Assembly (NCBI GenBank): GCA_046481785.1
Contig: JAWOJF010000089.1
Span: forward strand, 1-12,267
Length of the DNA stretch: 12,267 nucleotides
Origin: JAWOJF01 sp046481785
Lineage (GTDB): Bacteria > Bacteroidota > Ignavibacteria > Ignavibacteriales > Ignavibacteriaceae
Direction: 5' to 3'
Positions 1 through 6,752 of the stretch are shown piece by piece (the stretch's first letter is position 1; the number at the start of each line of letters is the position of its first letter). The translations under genes were made by a program, and so were the position numbers. Under the pieces are notes generated by a model, which worked only from the letters and a program-made list of their open reading frames with translations, made no database searches and had not been told where the DNA came from.

Positions 1-586
1 TGCCTGAAAAAAGTCTTAAGCCGGAAATACCCTGTGCAATTCCTACAGTAAAAGGATTTAAGAATGCTGAAGCAAATCCAGTTGCTGACCCTATAAAGGG
101 TATGGCTGTCCCTGTTATGGTATCGTACCCAAGCATAAGAGCAAGAGGAACAAACACAAGAATGAATGGGATTACTTCTTCACTCATTCCAAATGTAGCA
201 CCGGCAAAAGAAAAAACAGACATCAGTATCGGGATTAGTAACATCCTTATTATTTTTGATTTATTATATGAATCGGCAATCCATAATATTGCAGCATCAA
301 CAGCCTTAGTTTTCTGAAATATTCCGAAAGCACCGCCAACTATTAAAACAAAACCAATTATAAGTGAAGCATCAACAAATCCCTTAATAGGAGACATTAA
401 CACATCATCAATACCCTGAGGGTTACTTTCACTAAATGAAAAAGAATCATTTACCACAATCTCACTTCCATTTACCTCTTCCCTTTCATATTCACCGGCG
501 GGAATAATCCAGGTAAGCAGTGCTGCTAATAATAAGATTGAAAATATTATCAAAAATGTATTCGGAGCTTTTAATTTATGAAGCAT
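1..586 (-). CDS. YfcC/DcuC-family membrane transporter, N-terminal part
   Basis: The frame runs from an ATG at 586 down to the left window edge, so 195 residues are visible and the C-terminal part is missing; the family is usually about 450-500 residues. The protein begins MLHKLKAPNTF, followed by a first membrane helix at about residues 10-30 that ends WIIPAGEY, a hallmark of the YfcC family. A soluble loop (about 31-70) follows, then hydrophobic helices at about 72-92, 113-130 and 137-153, and the conserved small-residue stretch IPFIGSATGF (162-171) ending in GISGLRLFSG. Related proteins (Pfam DcuC, COG1288) are inner-membrane carriers proposed to move C4-dicarboxylates, amino acids or other organic anions; the substrate here cannot be told. 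An ATG at 590 gives only four codons before a stop, so 586 is the start. It is divergent from the TetR/efflux operon. I see no convincing promoter for it. Confidence 0.85.
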   Translation of the reverse strand, partial: MLHKLKAPNTFLIIFSILLLAALLTWIIPAGEYEREEVNGSEIVVNDSFSFSESNPQGIDDVLMSPIKGFVDASLIIGFVLIVGGAFGIFQKTKAVDAAILWIADSYNKSKIIRMLLIPILMSVFSFAGATFGMSEEVIPFILVFVPLALMLGYDTITGTAIPFIGSATGFASAFLNPFTVGIAQGISGLRLFSG

Positions 587-670
587 TCATGTAATTCTTT
601 ATTGTTGCAGACATGTAATGTTTTTAAAATACGTAAAATAGACGTGAATAGCGGGAAATAATTTAACTTT

Positions 671-750
671 AGCGGCACTAGCCGGTGTTTGGATGACCTG
701 CCGGCTTCCCCTGCATTTCACAGCGCATGGGTGAAGCGCACTTCCGGAAA
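671..750. repeat. GC-rich, hairpin-rich intergenic island
   Basis: Counted by hand, 48 of these 80 bases are G or C (60 percent), against clearly AT-rich flanks. It contains an inverted repeat AGCCGG (680-685) / CCGGCT (701-706) with a 15-base loop, a direct repeat AGCGCA (722-727 and 735-740), an inverted repeat GAAG (733-736) / CTTC (741-744), and the palindrome TTCCGGAA (742-749). It lies upstream of the TetR promoter and far from the yfcC-like start. It encodes nothing recognisable. It could be a dispersed intergenic repeat, a structured RNA or a remnant of transferred DNA; I cannot choose between these. Confidence 0.4.
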
Positions 751-813
751 CTATTTCTTGACAATATGGTTTCCATTTATTATGTTAGAAACCAGAAAAA
801 CAATAAAGGTTTC
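747..813. promoter_or_regulatory. Candidate operator: four alternating GTTTC/GAAAC boxes
   Basis: GAAAC occurs at 747-751 and 788-792 and its complement GTTTC at 769-773 and 809-813, so the orientation alternates and the centres lie 22, 19 and 21 bases apart, close to two helical turns each. Boxes 2 and 4 share the longer direct repeat GGTTTCCAT (768-776 and 808-816). Boxes 2 and 3 form the inverted repeat TGGTTTC (767-773) / GAAACCA (788-794), which brackets the -10 element. Boxes 1 and 2 bracket the -35 element. The placement over a promoter just in front of a TetR-family gene suggests autoregulation by that protein; this is inference. Confidence 0.5.
758..786 (+). promoter_or_regulatory. 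Sigma-70-type promoter of the efflux operon
   Basis: A perfect -35 hexamer TTGACA (758-763) is followed by a 17-base spacer and TATGTT (781-786, four of six matches to TATAAT). An overlapping TATTAT (778-783) matches five of six but with a 14-base spacer. Transcription would start near 793, giving a leader of about 33 bases before the ATG at 826. The promoter lies inside the longer open frame that begins at 727, which argues against that upstream start for the regulator. Confidence 0.5.
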
Positions 814-825
814 CATAGAACTAAC

Positions 826-1449
826 ATGAAAACACAACCAAACGAAGAAAGAGCCAAAATACTTCTGTATGCAAGAACTCGCTATATGAAGGAAGGCTTT
901 TATAAAACATCGATGAATACCCTGGCCTCTGAAATGCAGATGAGCAAAAAAACCATCTATAAACATTTTCCTACCAAGGAAAAACTTGTTGAAGAAGTTG
1001 TAATGGATTTTATGAATTTTGTAAGAGGACGTATTGAGGAAATCTTTAATACCAGGAAAGATGCAGTTGCAAAAATAGCAGGTTTCACAGAACTGCTGGG
1101 AGTCTTAAGTTCTCAGATAAGTGAAAACTGGCTTAAAGATATGCGCCTTCATATGCCGGAACTATGGGCAAAGGTAGACGCTTTCAGGACCCGGAAAATG
1201 AATACCGAAATAACAAACCTTATTGCACAGGGTAAAAAGGAAAAATTATTTCTTGACTACCCCGGTGAAATTATTGTAACTATTTTTGTTGCCTCCATAA
1301 GAGCTATTGTTAATCCTGATTTTCTCCTGAACAATAAATTTTCCTACAACCAGGCTGCGCGTATCAGCATAGAAATTATTTTAAATGGAATACTTACCGA
1401 AAAAGGAAAAAAAATATTTTATAAATCTTTTAACCGGACAGAAAAATGA
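826..1449 (+). CDS. TetR/AcrR-family transcriptional regulator
   Basis: A 207-residue protein with a typical TetR layout: an N-terminal three-helix DNA-binding domain with the helix-turn-helix at about residues 29-48 (TSMNTLASEMQMSKKTIYKHF region), followed by K51-E57 leading into the ligand-binding helical domain (about 60-200). The frame is open back to an ATG at 727 (240 residues), but the extra 33 residues resemble no TetR N-terminus and cover the promoter and operator boxes, and 207 residues matches the family length, so 826 is preferred. No clear ribosome-binding site precedes it. Its stop overlaps the start of the next gene as ATGA (1446-1449), implying translational coupling. As first gene of an efflux operon it is most likely a ligand-released repressor of that operon, as CecR is for ybhGFSR in E. 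coli; the ligand is unknown. Confidence 0.88.
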   Translation: MKTQPNEERAKILLYARTRYMKEGFYKTSMNTLASEMQMSKKTIYKHFPTKEKLVEEVVMDFMNFVRGRIEEIFNTRKDAVAKIAGFTELLGVLSSQISENWLKDMRLHMPELWAKVDAFRTRKMNTEITNLIAQGKKEKLFLDYPGEIIVTIFVASIRAIVNPDFLLNNKFSYNQAARISIEIILNGILTEKGKKIFYKSFNRTEK

Positions 1450-2417
1450 AACCTATAATAAAAATATTATTCACATTATCCTTTATAATTATCATCACAG
1501 GATGCGGTAACGGAGATGATGAAAACACAATTGAAGCTTCCGGTAATATAGAGACAACTAATGTTACGGTAAGCTCACAGGTAACCGGTAAAGTTATCCG
1601 GTTAGTTAAAGATGAAGGTCAGGCAGTTAATGCCGGTGATACCGTGCTTATAATTGACCATGAAACATTGGGATACCAACTGCAGCAGGCACAGGCAGCC
1701 GCCGATGCGGCAGAAGCTCAGCTTAGTCTTCTTAGAGAGGGAGCCAGGGGAGAAGATATAAGGCAGGCTGAGGAAGGCGTAAACCAGGCGAAGATAAATC
1801 TTGATATGGCGAAAAAGGATATGGGAAGAATGGAAGCCCTCTATAATTCAAATACTGTAACAAAAAAACAGTACGAAGATGCCGTTTCAAGATTTAACCT
1901 GGCACAAGCACAGTTAAATTCTGCAAATGAAAATTTCGGAAAGCTTAAAGATTTTGCACGCCCGCAGGATATAAGGCAGGCAGAGGCCAATTTTAACAGG
2001 CAGGCAGCGGCAATCAGCCTTCTTGAAAAACAAATACGCGATTCATATGTACAGTCCCCCATTAACGGTACAATTGTTAAAACATTTTTTGAAACCGGTG
2101 AGACAGTGACAATGCTTTCTTCCCTGTTCCAGGTTTCTAATCTTAGTAGGGTGAACCTTATAATTTATGTTTCTGAGAAAGAACTTGGAAAAGTAAAACT
2201 TGGACAAACAGCGCTGGTTAATTCAGATACTTACCCTGATAAAAACTATAAAGGCAAAATTGTCTTTATATCACCGGAAGCTGAATTTACTCCTAAAAAC
2301 ATTCAGACTAAAGATGAAAGAACTAAGCTGGTGTTTGCAGTTAAAATAGAAATACCAAACCCTGATACTGAATTGAAACCCGGAATGCCGGCTGATGCAG
2401 CTATTCAATTAAACTGA
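1446..2417 (+). CDS. YbhG-like periplasmic membrane fusion protein (HlyD family), predicted lipoprotein
   Basis: This 323-residue adaptor would link an inner-membrane ABC exporter to an outer-membrane channel. The N-terminus is a hydrophobic signal ending in ITGC with Cys20, a plausible lipobox, so lipid anchoring is predicted rather than the membrane anchor of many relatives. Residues about 40-75 form the first half of the lipoyl domain (SSQVTGKV, EGQAVNAGDTV). About 76-200 are Ala/Gln/Glu-rich coiled-coil arms, and about 201-232 complete the lipoyl domain (SPINGTIV, ETGETV). A beta-barrel and membrane-proximal part follow, with PEAEFTPKNIQTKDERTKLV (277-296) and KPGMPA (311-316). The PEAEFTPK-xx-QTxxERTxLV signature is characteristic of E. 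coli YbhG. The coiled coil contains the repeat (E/Q)DIRQAE at 103-109 and 174-180. The start overlaps the regulator's stop (ATGA); ATPase 1 begins 8 bases after its stop. Confidence 0.9.
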   Translation: MKPIIKILFTLSFIIIITGCGNGDDENTIEASGNIETTNVTVSSQVTGKVIRLVKDEGQAVNAGDTVLIIDHETLGYQLQQAQAAADAAEAQLSLLREGARGEDIRQAEEGVNQAKINLDMAKKDMGRMEALYNSNTVTKKQYEDAVSRFNLAQAQLNSANENFGKLKDFARPQDIRQAEANFNRQAAAISLLEKQIRDSYVQSPINGTIVKTFFETGETVTMLSSLFQVSNLSRVNLIIYVSEKELGKVKLGQTALVNSDTYPDKNYKGKIVFISPEAEFTPKNIQTKDERTKLVFAVKIEIPNPDTELKPGMPADAAIQLN

Positions 2418-2425
2418 TATTTATA

Positions 2426-3349
2426 ATGAACTCTGAAACAGCAATTAAAATAGATAACCTTAAAAAGTCATATGGTGCAGTGGAAGCATTGCATGGTGTT
2501 TCTTATGAAGTTAAAAAAGGAGAGATGTTCGGACTTGTAGGCCCCGATGGTGCAGGTAAAACTACTACAATAAGAATTCTTTGCGGACTCCTGGCTCCGG
2601 ATTCAGGTTCGGCATTTATGTTTGATAAGGATGTAATGAAATATAGAAAAGATATCCAGAATCAAATTGGTTATCTTTCTCAAAAATTCAGCCTCTATGG
2701 AGACCTTACTGTAGATGAAAACATTGAATTTTTTGCCGACATACACGGTGTTAAAAATTACCAGCAAAGGAGAGATGAATTATTAGACTTTACAAGACTA
2801 ACTCCTTTCAGAACCAGGCTGGCTGAAAATCTATCGGGTGGAATGAAACAGAAACTTGCACTTGCCTGCAGTTTAATCCACAAACCGAAAATCCTTTACC
2901 TCGATGAGCCTACTACGGGTGTAGATCCGGTATCAAGAAGAGATTTCTGGAAGATACTTTCTGCCCTCCTGAAAGAAGGCATCACTATTTTTATGACAAC
3001 TCCTTATCTGGATGAAGCTGAAAGATGCCACCGGGTTGCACTTATGAATAAGGGGGAAATTATAAGTCTTGATACTCCTCAGAATATTAAATCTTCAATC
3101 AATAAAGAAGTGGTTGAAATTGTATGCAGCCGTGTCAGGGATGCTTACAATCTTTTGAAAGATAAAACGGATTTTGAAGTACAGTTGTTTGGAGACAGGA
3201 TTAATGTAATGATTAATGATTATGACAAAGAATATAAAGGCCTGGAATACCTGCTTGATAACAGCGGCATTGAAATAATAAGCCATAGGGTTGTCTCTGC
3301 ATCACTGGAAAATGTGTTTATCTATCTTGTTAAAGAAGAAAGCGAATGA
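2426..3349 (+). CDS. ABC transporter ATPase 1 (YbhF N-half type)
   Basis: This 307-residue protein is a nucleotide-binding domain of an ABC-2 type exporter. Motifs: Walker A GPDGAGKT (39-46), Q-loop Gln86 in YLSQKFSLYGDLTV, signature LSGGMKQ (136-142), Walker B ILYLDEP (156-162) with Glu161 as the catalytic glutamate. The H-loop His is replaced by Pro193 in MTTPYLDEAERC. A C-terminal extension of about 90 residues ends with SASLENVFIYLV, typical of this class. The GPDGAGKT and LSGGMKQKLxLAC wording, and the lost H-loop His, match the N-terminal half of E. coli YbhF as I remember it. It probably pairs with the second ATPase (4682-5608) and drives the two permeases. The signature sequence here is canonical, so it can complete the active site of its partner. 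Spacing to neighbours is 8 and 7 bases, so co-transcription is near certain. Confidence 0.93.
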   Translation: MNSETAIKIDNLKKSYGAVEALHGVSYEVKKGEMFGLVGPDGAGKTTTIRILCGLLAPDSGSAFMFDKDVMKYRKDIQNQIGYLSQKFSLYGDLTVDENIEFFADIHGVKNYQQRRDELLDFTRLTPFRTRLAENLSGGMKQKLALACSLIHKPKILYLDEPTTGVDPVSRRDFWKILSALLKEGITIFMTTPYLDEAERCHRVALMNKGEIISLDTPQNIKSSINKEVVEIVCSRVRDAYNLLKDKTDFEVQLFGDRINVMINDYDKEYKGLEYLLDNSGIEIISHRVVSASLENVFIYLVKEESE

Positions 3350-3356
3350 AATAATT

Positions 3357-4670
3357 ATGAAAAAAATTATAGTAATATTATTAGTATTAATAGCTAATCT
3401 TTCTGCGCAGGATAAAATTCTTACACTTGAAGAAAGCATAAAGATTGGAATTGCGAACAGCAAAGAGCTTAAAATTGCCGGATCAAAAATGGCATCTTCA
3501 GAAGCTAAAATTACTGAGGCAGGGTCACAGCTTTTACCGCAGTTAAAATTACAGGCAACATATCAGCGTTTAAGTGATATCCCTCCCTTTGAAGTATCTC
3601 TCCCCATTTTTCCGCAGCCTATCCAGATCTCCCCTGTTATACTGGATAACTATAATGTAAAATTATCACTGCAGCAGCCATTGTTTACCGGTTTTAGATT
3701 GTCATCAATAAAAGATGCTGCAGAAAGTAACCATAAAGCCGTCTCACATGAATATCAAAAAGAAATAAATGAAACAGCTTTCAGAATTCAAAATGCATTC
3801 TGGAATTATTATAAGGCGGAGCAGATAAAACAATTAATTATTGAAAATCTTGACGCAACGGCAAAACATCTTGAGGATACCAAAAATTTTCTGAAAAACG
3901 GACTGGCCACAAACAGCGATATATTAAAACTGCAGGTACTGTTTTCAAATACACGGCTGCAATTAATTGATGCTGAAAACAATGTGGACATTGCCCGGTC
4001 TAATCTTAATAAGCAATTAGGGTTGGCACTTGAAGCAGATACTAAAATTAATCCCGGTATAATTGATACATCATTTACCAAATATCAGCTTGATGAATTG
4101 ATAAGACAGGCGCAGGAAAACCGGGATGATTTAAAATCAGTTGAATACAGGGTACACGCAGGTGAAAAAGGAATTACTGCCGCAAACGCAGGCTGGTATC
4201 CGTCAGTATTTTTATTCGGGGATTTTTACTACAGCAAACCTAACCAGAGAATAATTCCCGCAGAAAATAAATTCAGGGATACATGGGATGTTGGTGTATC
4301 GCTTCAATGGGATCTATGGAACTGGGGTTATGTATCTTCTCAATCTGTACAGGCCGAAGAACAGAAATTACAAATTGAAACTTCTCTTTCACAACTAAAA
4401 GATGCTGTGGAACTGGAGGTTTATCAATCATTCCTGACCTATAACAGATCCCTGGATAAAATTAAAGTAAGCGTACTTAATATTGAACAGGCAGAAGATA
4501 ACTACCGTACATCAAAAGAAAAATATGATCAGCAGTTAGCAACATCTACTGATTTAATTGATGCAGAAGTTTCACTGCTTCAGGCAGAAACAAATATGAC
4601 AAACTCACTTGTTGATTTTCAGTTAGCTAAAGTAAAGCTTCTTAAAGCAATCGGTTTAAAAATATATTAA
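3357..4670 (+). CDS. TolC-like outer-membrane efflux protein (OEP family)
   Basis: A 437-residue outer-membrane channel with a Sec signal peptide (residues 1-17, MKKIIVILLVLIANLSA, cleavage before Gln18). The mature part begins LTLEESIKIGI, the usual OEP opening. It shows the internal duplication of the family: YYKAEQIK...LKNGLATNSDILKLQ (about 151-193) is echoed by YDQQLATSTDLIDAE (about 390-404), each within long helical segments. Amphipathic strands containing PLFTGFR (108-114) and SLQWDLWNWG (315-324) would supply the barrel. The frame is open upstream to an ATG at 3291, but that start would overlap ATPase 1 by 59 bases and spoil the signal peptide, so 3357 is chosen, 7 bases after the ATPase 1 stop. 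Location between two ATPase genes is unusual. It is expected to be the dedicated outer-membrane exit duct for the adaptor and ABC pump encoded around it. Confidence 0.92.
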   Translation: MKKIIVILLVLIANLSAQDKILTLEESIKIGIANSKELKIAGSKMASSEAKITEAGSQLLPQLKLQATYQRLSDIPPFEVSLPIFPQPIQISPVILDNYNVKLSLQQPLFTGFRLSSIKDAAESNHKAVSHEYQKEINETAFRIQNAFWNYYKAEQIKQLIIENLDATAKHLEDTKNFLKNGLATNSDILKLQVLFSNTRLQLIDAENNVDIARSNLNKQLGLALEADTKINPGIIDTSFTKYQLDELIRQAQENRDDLKSVEYRVHAGEKGITAANAGWYPSVFLFGDFYYSKPNQRIIPAENKFRDTWDVGVSLQWDLWNWGYVSSQSVQAEEQKLQIETSLSQLKDAVELEVYQSFLTYNRSLDKIKVSVLNIEQAEDNYRTSKEKYDQQLATSTDLIDAEVSLLQAETNMTNSLVDFQLAKVKLLKAIGLKIY

Positions 4671-4681
4671 ACCCCAATAAC

Positions 4682-5608
4682 ATGAACAGCATTGAAGTAA
4701 ATAATCTTACGAAAAAATTCGGCAGCTTTACCGCAGTTGATAATGTCTCTTTTAATGTTAAAAAGGGAGAGATATTTGGCTTTTTAGGTGCAAACGGAGC
4801 AGGAAAATCAACAACAATAAGAATGTTATGCGGAATACTTGAACCCTCATCAGGCGATGCTCTTGTCGGCGGATTCAGCGTTAAGAAACAACCGGATAAG
4901 GTTAAACAAAACATCGGGTATATGTCACAGCGTTTTTCTCTTTATAATGACCTGACCGTTGAGGAGAATATTAATTTTTTTGGCGGAGTTTACGGACTTT
5001 CGGGAAATGAACTGACTGACAGAAAAAACTGGGTGCTTAAAATAGCTAATCTGAACGGAAGGGAAGAAACACTAACTGGCGATCTGCCCGGCGGTATTAA
5101 GCAAAGGCTTGCGCTCGGAACAGCCGTAATTCATCAGCCTGCAATTGTATTTCTTGATGAGCCTACAAGCGGTGTTGATCCTATATCAAGAAGGAACTTC
5201 TGGAACCTGATAAATGATCTTTCTGCGCAGGGAACTACTATTTTGGTAACAACACATTATTTGGAGGAAGCCGAATTCTGTAACAACATTATATTAATTA
5301 ATGCAGGCAGACTTATAGCGGAAGGCTCATCAAAAGAATTAAAAACAAATTATCTGAAAAATACCATCCTGGAAATTGAATGTGAAAATACTGTAACTGC
5401 TATGGAACTGCTTGAAAAAGAAAACTTTGTTGATGAGACCTCAATTTTTGGAAACCAGATGCATATAATTGTAAATGATGGCTACAAAGGAGAAGAACAG
5501 ATAAAAAATATTTTAAGTAAAAACTCTATCTCTGTAAAAAGGATCAATAAAATTGTACCAACTCTTGAAGATGTGTTTATTCATCTGTTAGAGAAAGATA
5601 AGAAGTGA
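4682..5608 (+). CDS. ABC transporter ATPase 2 (YbhF C-half type)
   Basis: A 308-residue ABC-2 exporter ATPase. Motifs: Walker A GANGAGKS (36-43), Q-loop Gln83 in YMSQRFSLYNDLTV, signature LPGGIKQ (135-141) in place of LSGGxxQ, Walker B IVFLDEP (155-161) with Glu160, and an intact H-loop His192 in VTTHYLEEAEFC. A C-terminal extension ends PTLEDVFIHLLEK. The GDLPxGxKQRLAL signature context and TTH(Y/F)xxEAE(Y/F)C match the C-terminal half of E. coli YbhF. It therefore forms, with ATPase 1, the two halves of a split YbhF. Its Walker A/B and H-loop plus the ATPase 1 signature give a complete ATP site, while its own degenerate signature faces the site lacking the H-loop His. It starts 11 bases after the channel gene; the next gene starts one base after its stop. 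Confidence 0.93.
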   Translation: MNSIEVNNLTKKFGSFTAVDNVSFNVKKGEIFGFLGANGAGKSTTIRMLCGILEPSSGDALVGGFSVKKQPDKVKQNIGYMSQRFSLYNDLTVEENINFFGGVYGLSGNELTDRKNWVLKIANLNGREETLTGDLPGGIKQRLALGTAVIHQPAIVFLDEPTSGVDPISRRNFWNLINDLSAQGTTILVTTHYLEEAEFCNNIILINAGRLIAEGSSKELKTNYLKNTILEIECENTVTAMELLEKENFVDETSIFGNQMHIIVNDGYKGEEQIKNILSKNSISVKRINKIVPTLEDVFIHLLEKDKK

Positions 5609-5609
5609 A

Positions 5610-6740
5610 ATGATTAAAAGAATTATAGCAATTGCTAAAAAAGAGGTCCGGCAGCTAAAGCGTGATAAAAAGATGCTTTATGTTCTTTTTGTATTTCCTT
5701 TAGTACTTCTTGTACTTTTTGGTTATGCTATAAACTTTGATGTCCACAATATACAGATGGCAGTTTATGATCAGGACAGATCTGAATACAGCAGGGATTT
5801 TATACACCGGCTTACAAGCTCGGATTATTTTGATCTTGTAGGATATGCAAATTCAGATGAAGAGGTGCATAAGGTACTTGACCGGGGTAATGCCCAGGTT
5901 GTATTTGTATTCCCAGCGGATCTTTCACGAAATTTATATTCAAATAAAGAAGCAAAGATTCAGATACTTGTAGAAGGAGTAAATGCCAGTACAGCTTCGG
6001 TTATAGCAAATTATACAAATATTGCCACCGCTGCATTCTCGCAGAAGATCAGAACAGAAGCGTTATCTGTCAGGGGCAGAAAAGCATTCGTTCCTATAAG
6101 TCTTGAACCCCGCTTCTGGTTTAACCCGGATCTTAACTCCTCCCATTTCCTGGTTCCGGGATTAATATCAATGATATTGATAATAACTGCCGTGGTTTCC
6201 ATATCGCTTTCTGTTGTAAGGGAAAAAGAAAGAGGTACTGTAGAGCAGTTAAATGTCTCCCCTCTCTCATCTCTTGAATTACTGGTTGGGAAGACAATTC
6301 CCTATATTTTTATAGCTTTGTTCATTGCTTCAGCAATCCTGATAGCAGGCTACATCCTGTTTGGCACACCGGTAAAAGGAAATCTTTTTCTCTTATTAAT
6401 CTCAACATTAATTTTTCTCTTTGCTTCACTCAATCTCGGTATACTTGTTTCTTCAATTTCGGATACGCAGCAGGTAGCCTTCCAGATAGCAACCATGATC
6501 TCATTCCTGCCGTCGTTTCTTTTATCGGGTTTTGTTTATCCAATTGAAAGTATGCCTGTTGCCGTACAGGTTTTTACAAATATAACCCCGGCTAAATTTT
6601 ATCTTGTTATACTTAGAAGTATCCTGCTTAAAGGGGCAGGAATTGAAGCCTACTGGGAGCAGCTTGTTTACTTAATAATTTTTTCAATAGTATTCCTGAT
6701 ACCCGCAGTGCTTATAAACAGAAAAAACAAAATAGCTTAA
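5610..6740 (+). CDS. ABC-2 type exporter permease 1 (YbhS/YbhR class)
   Basis: This 376-residue inner-membrane subunit has the classic ABC-2 layout. A short cytoplasmic amphipathic start containing KKEVRQLKRDK (10-20) leads to membrane helix 1 at about 23-42. A large periplasmic domain (about 43-178) contains MAVYDQDRSEYSRDF and FNPDLNSSHF. Five helices follow at about 181-203, 229-251, 257-281, 289-312 and 350-369. REKERGTVEQLNVSP (204-218), right after helix 2, is the coupling-helix region that contacts the ATPases. LLSGFVYPIESMP (304-316) is the conserved stretch after helix 5. It is expected to form a heterodimeric channel with the following permease. It begins one base after the ATPase 2 stop, implying coupled translation. 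Substrate specificity cannot be read from the sequence; drug or toxic-compound efflux is inferred from the operon. Confidence 0.92.
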   Translation: MIKRIIAIAKKEVRQLKRDKKMLYVLFVFPLVLLVLFGYAINFDVHNIQMAVYDQDRSEYSRDFIHRLTSSDYFDLVGYANSDEEVHKVLDRGNAQVVFVFPADLSRNLYSNKEAKIQILVEGVNASTASVIANYTNIATAAFSQKIRTEALSVRGRKAFVPISLEPRFWFNPDLNSSHFLVPGLISMILIITAVVSISLSVVREKERGTVEQLNVSPLSSLELLVGKTIPYIFIALFIASAILIAGYILFGTPVKGNLFLLLISTLIFLFASLNLGILVSSISDTQQVAFQIATMISFLPSFLLSGFVYPIESMPVAVQVFTNITPAKFYLVILRSILLKGAGIEAYWEQLVYLIIFSIVFLIPAVLINRKNKIA

Positions 6741-6752
6741 GCTGGTAATAAA

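Noticed and set aside
671..710. GGATGACCTGCC resembles the 3' end of a cobalamin riboswitch.
   Set aside because: The upstream conserved B12-box and core elements are absent, and the neighbouring genes do not suggest cobalamin control.
661..791. Integron attC-like site: ATTTAAC (661-667) fits RYYYAAC, beside GC-rich inverted repeats.
   Set aside because: No matching GTTRRRY core closes the site on the same strand, and the internal arms do not pair end to end. There is no integrase or cassette structure.
3291..3356. Longer start for the TolC-like gene at 3291.
   Set aside because: It overlaps ATPase 1 by 59 bases and adds 22 residues in front of a clear signal peptide starting at 3357.
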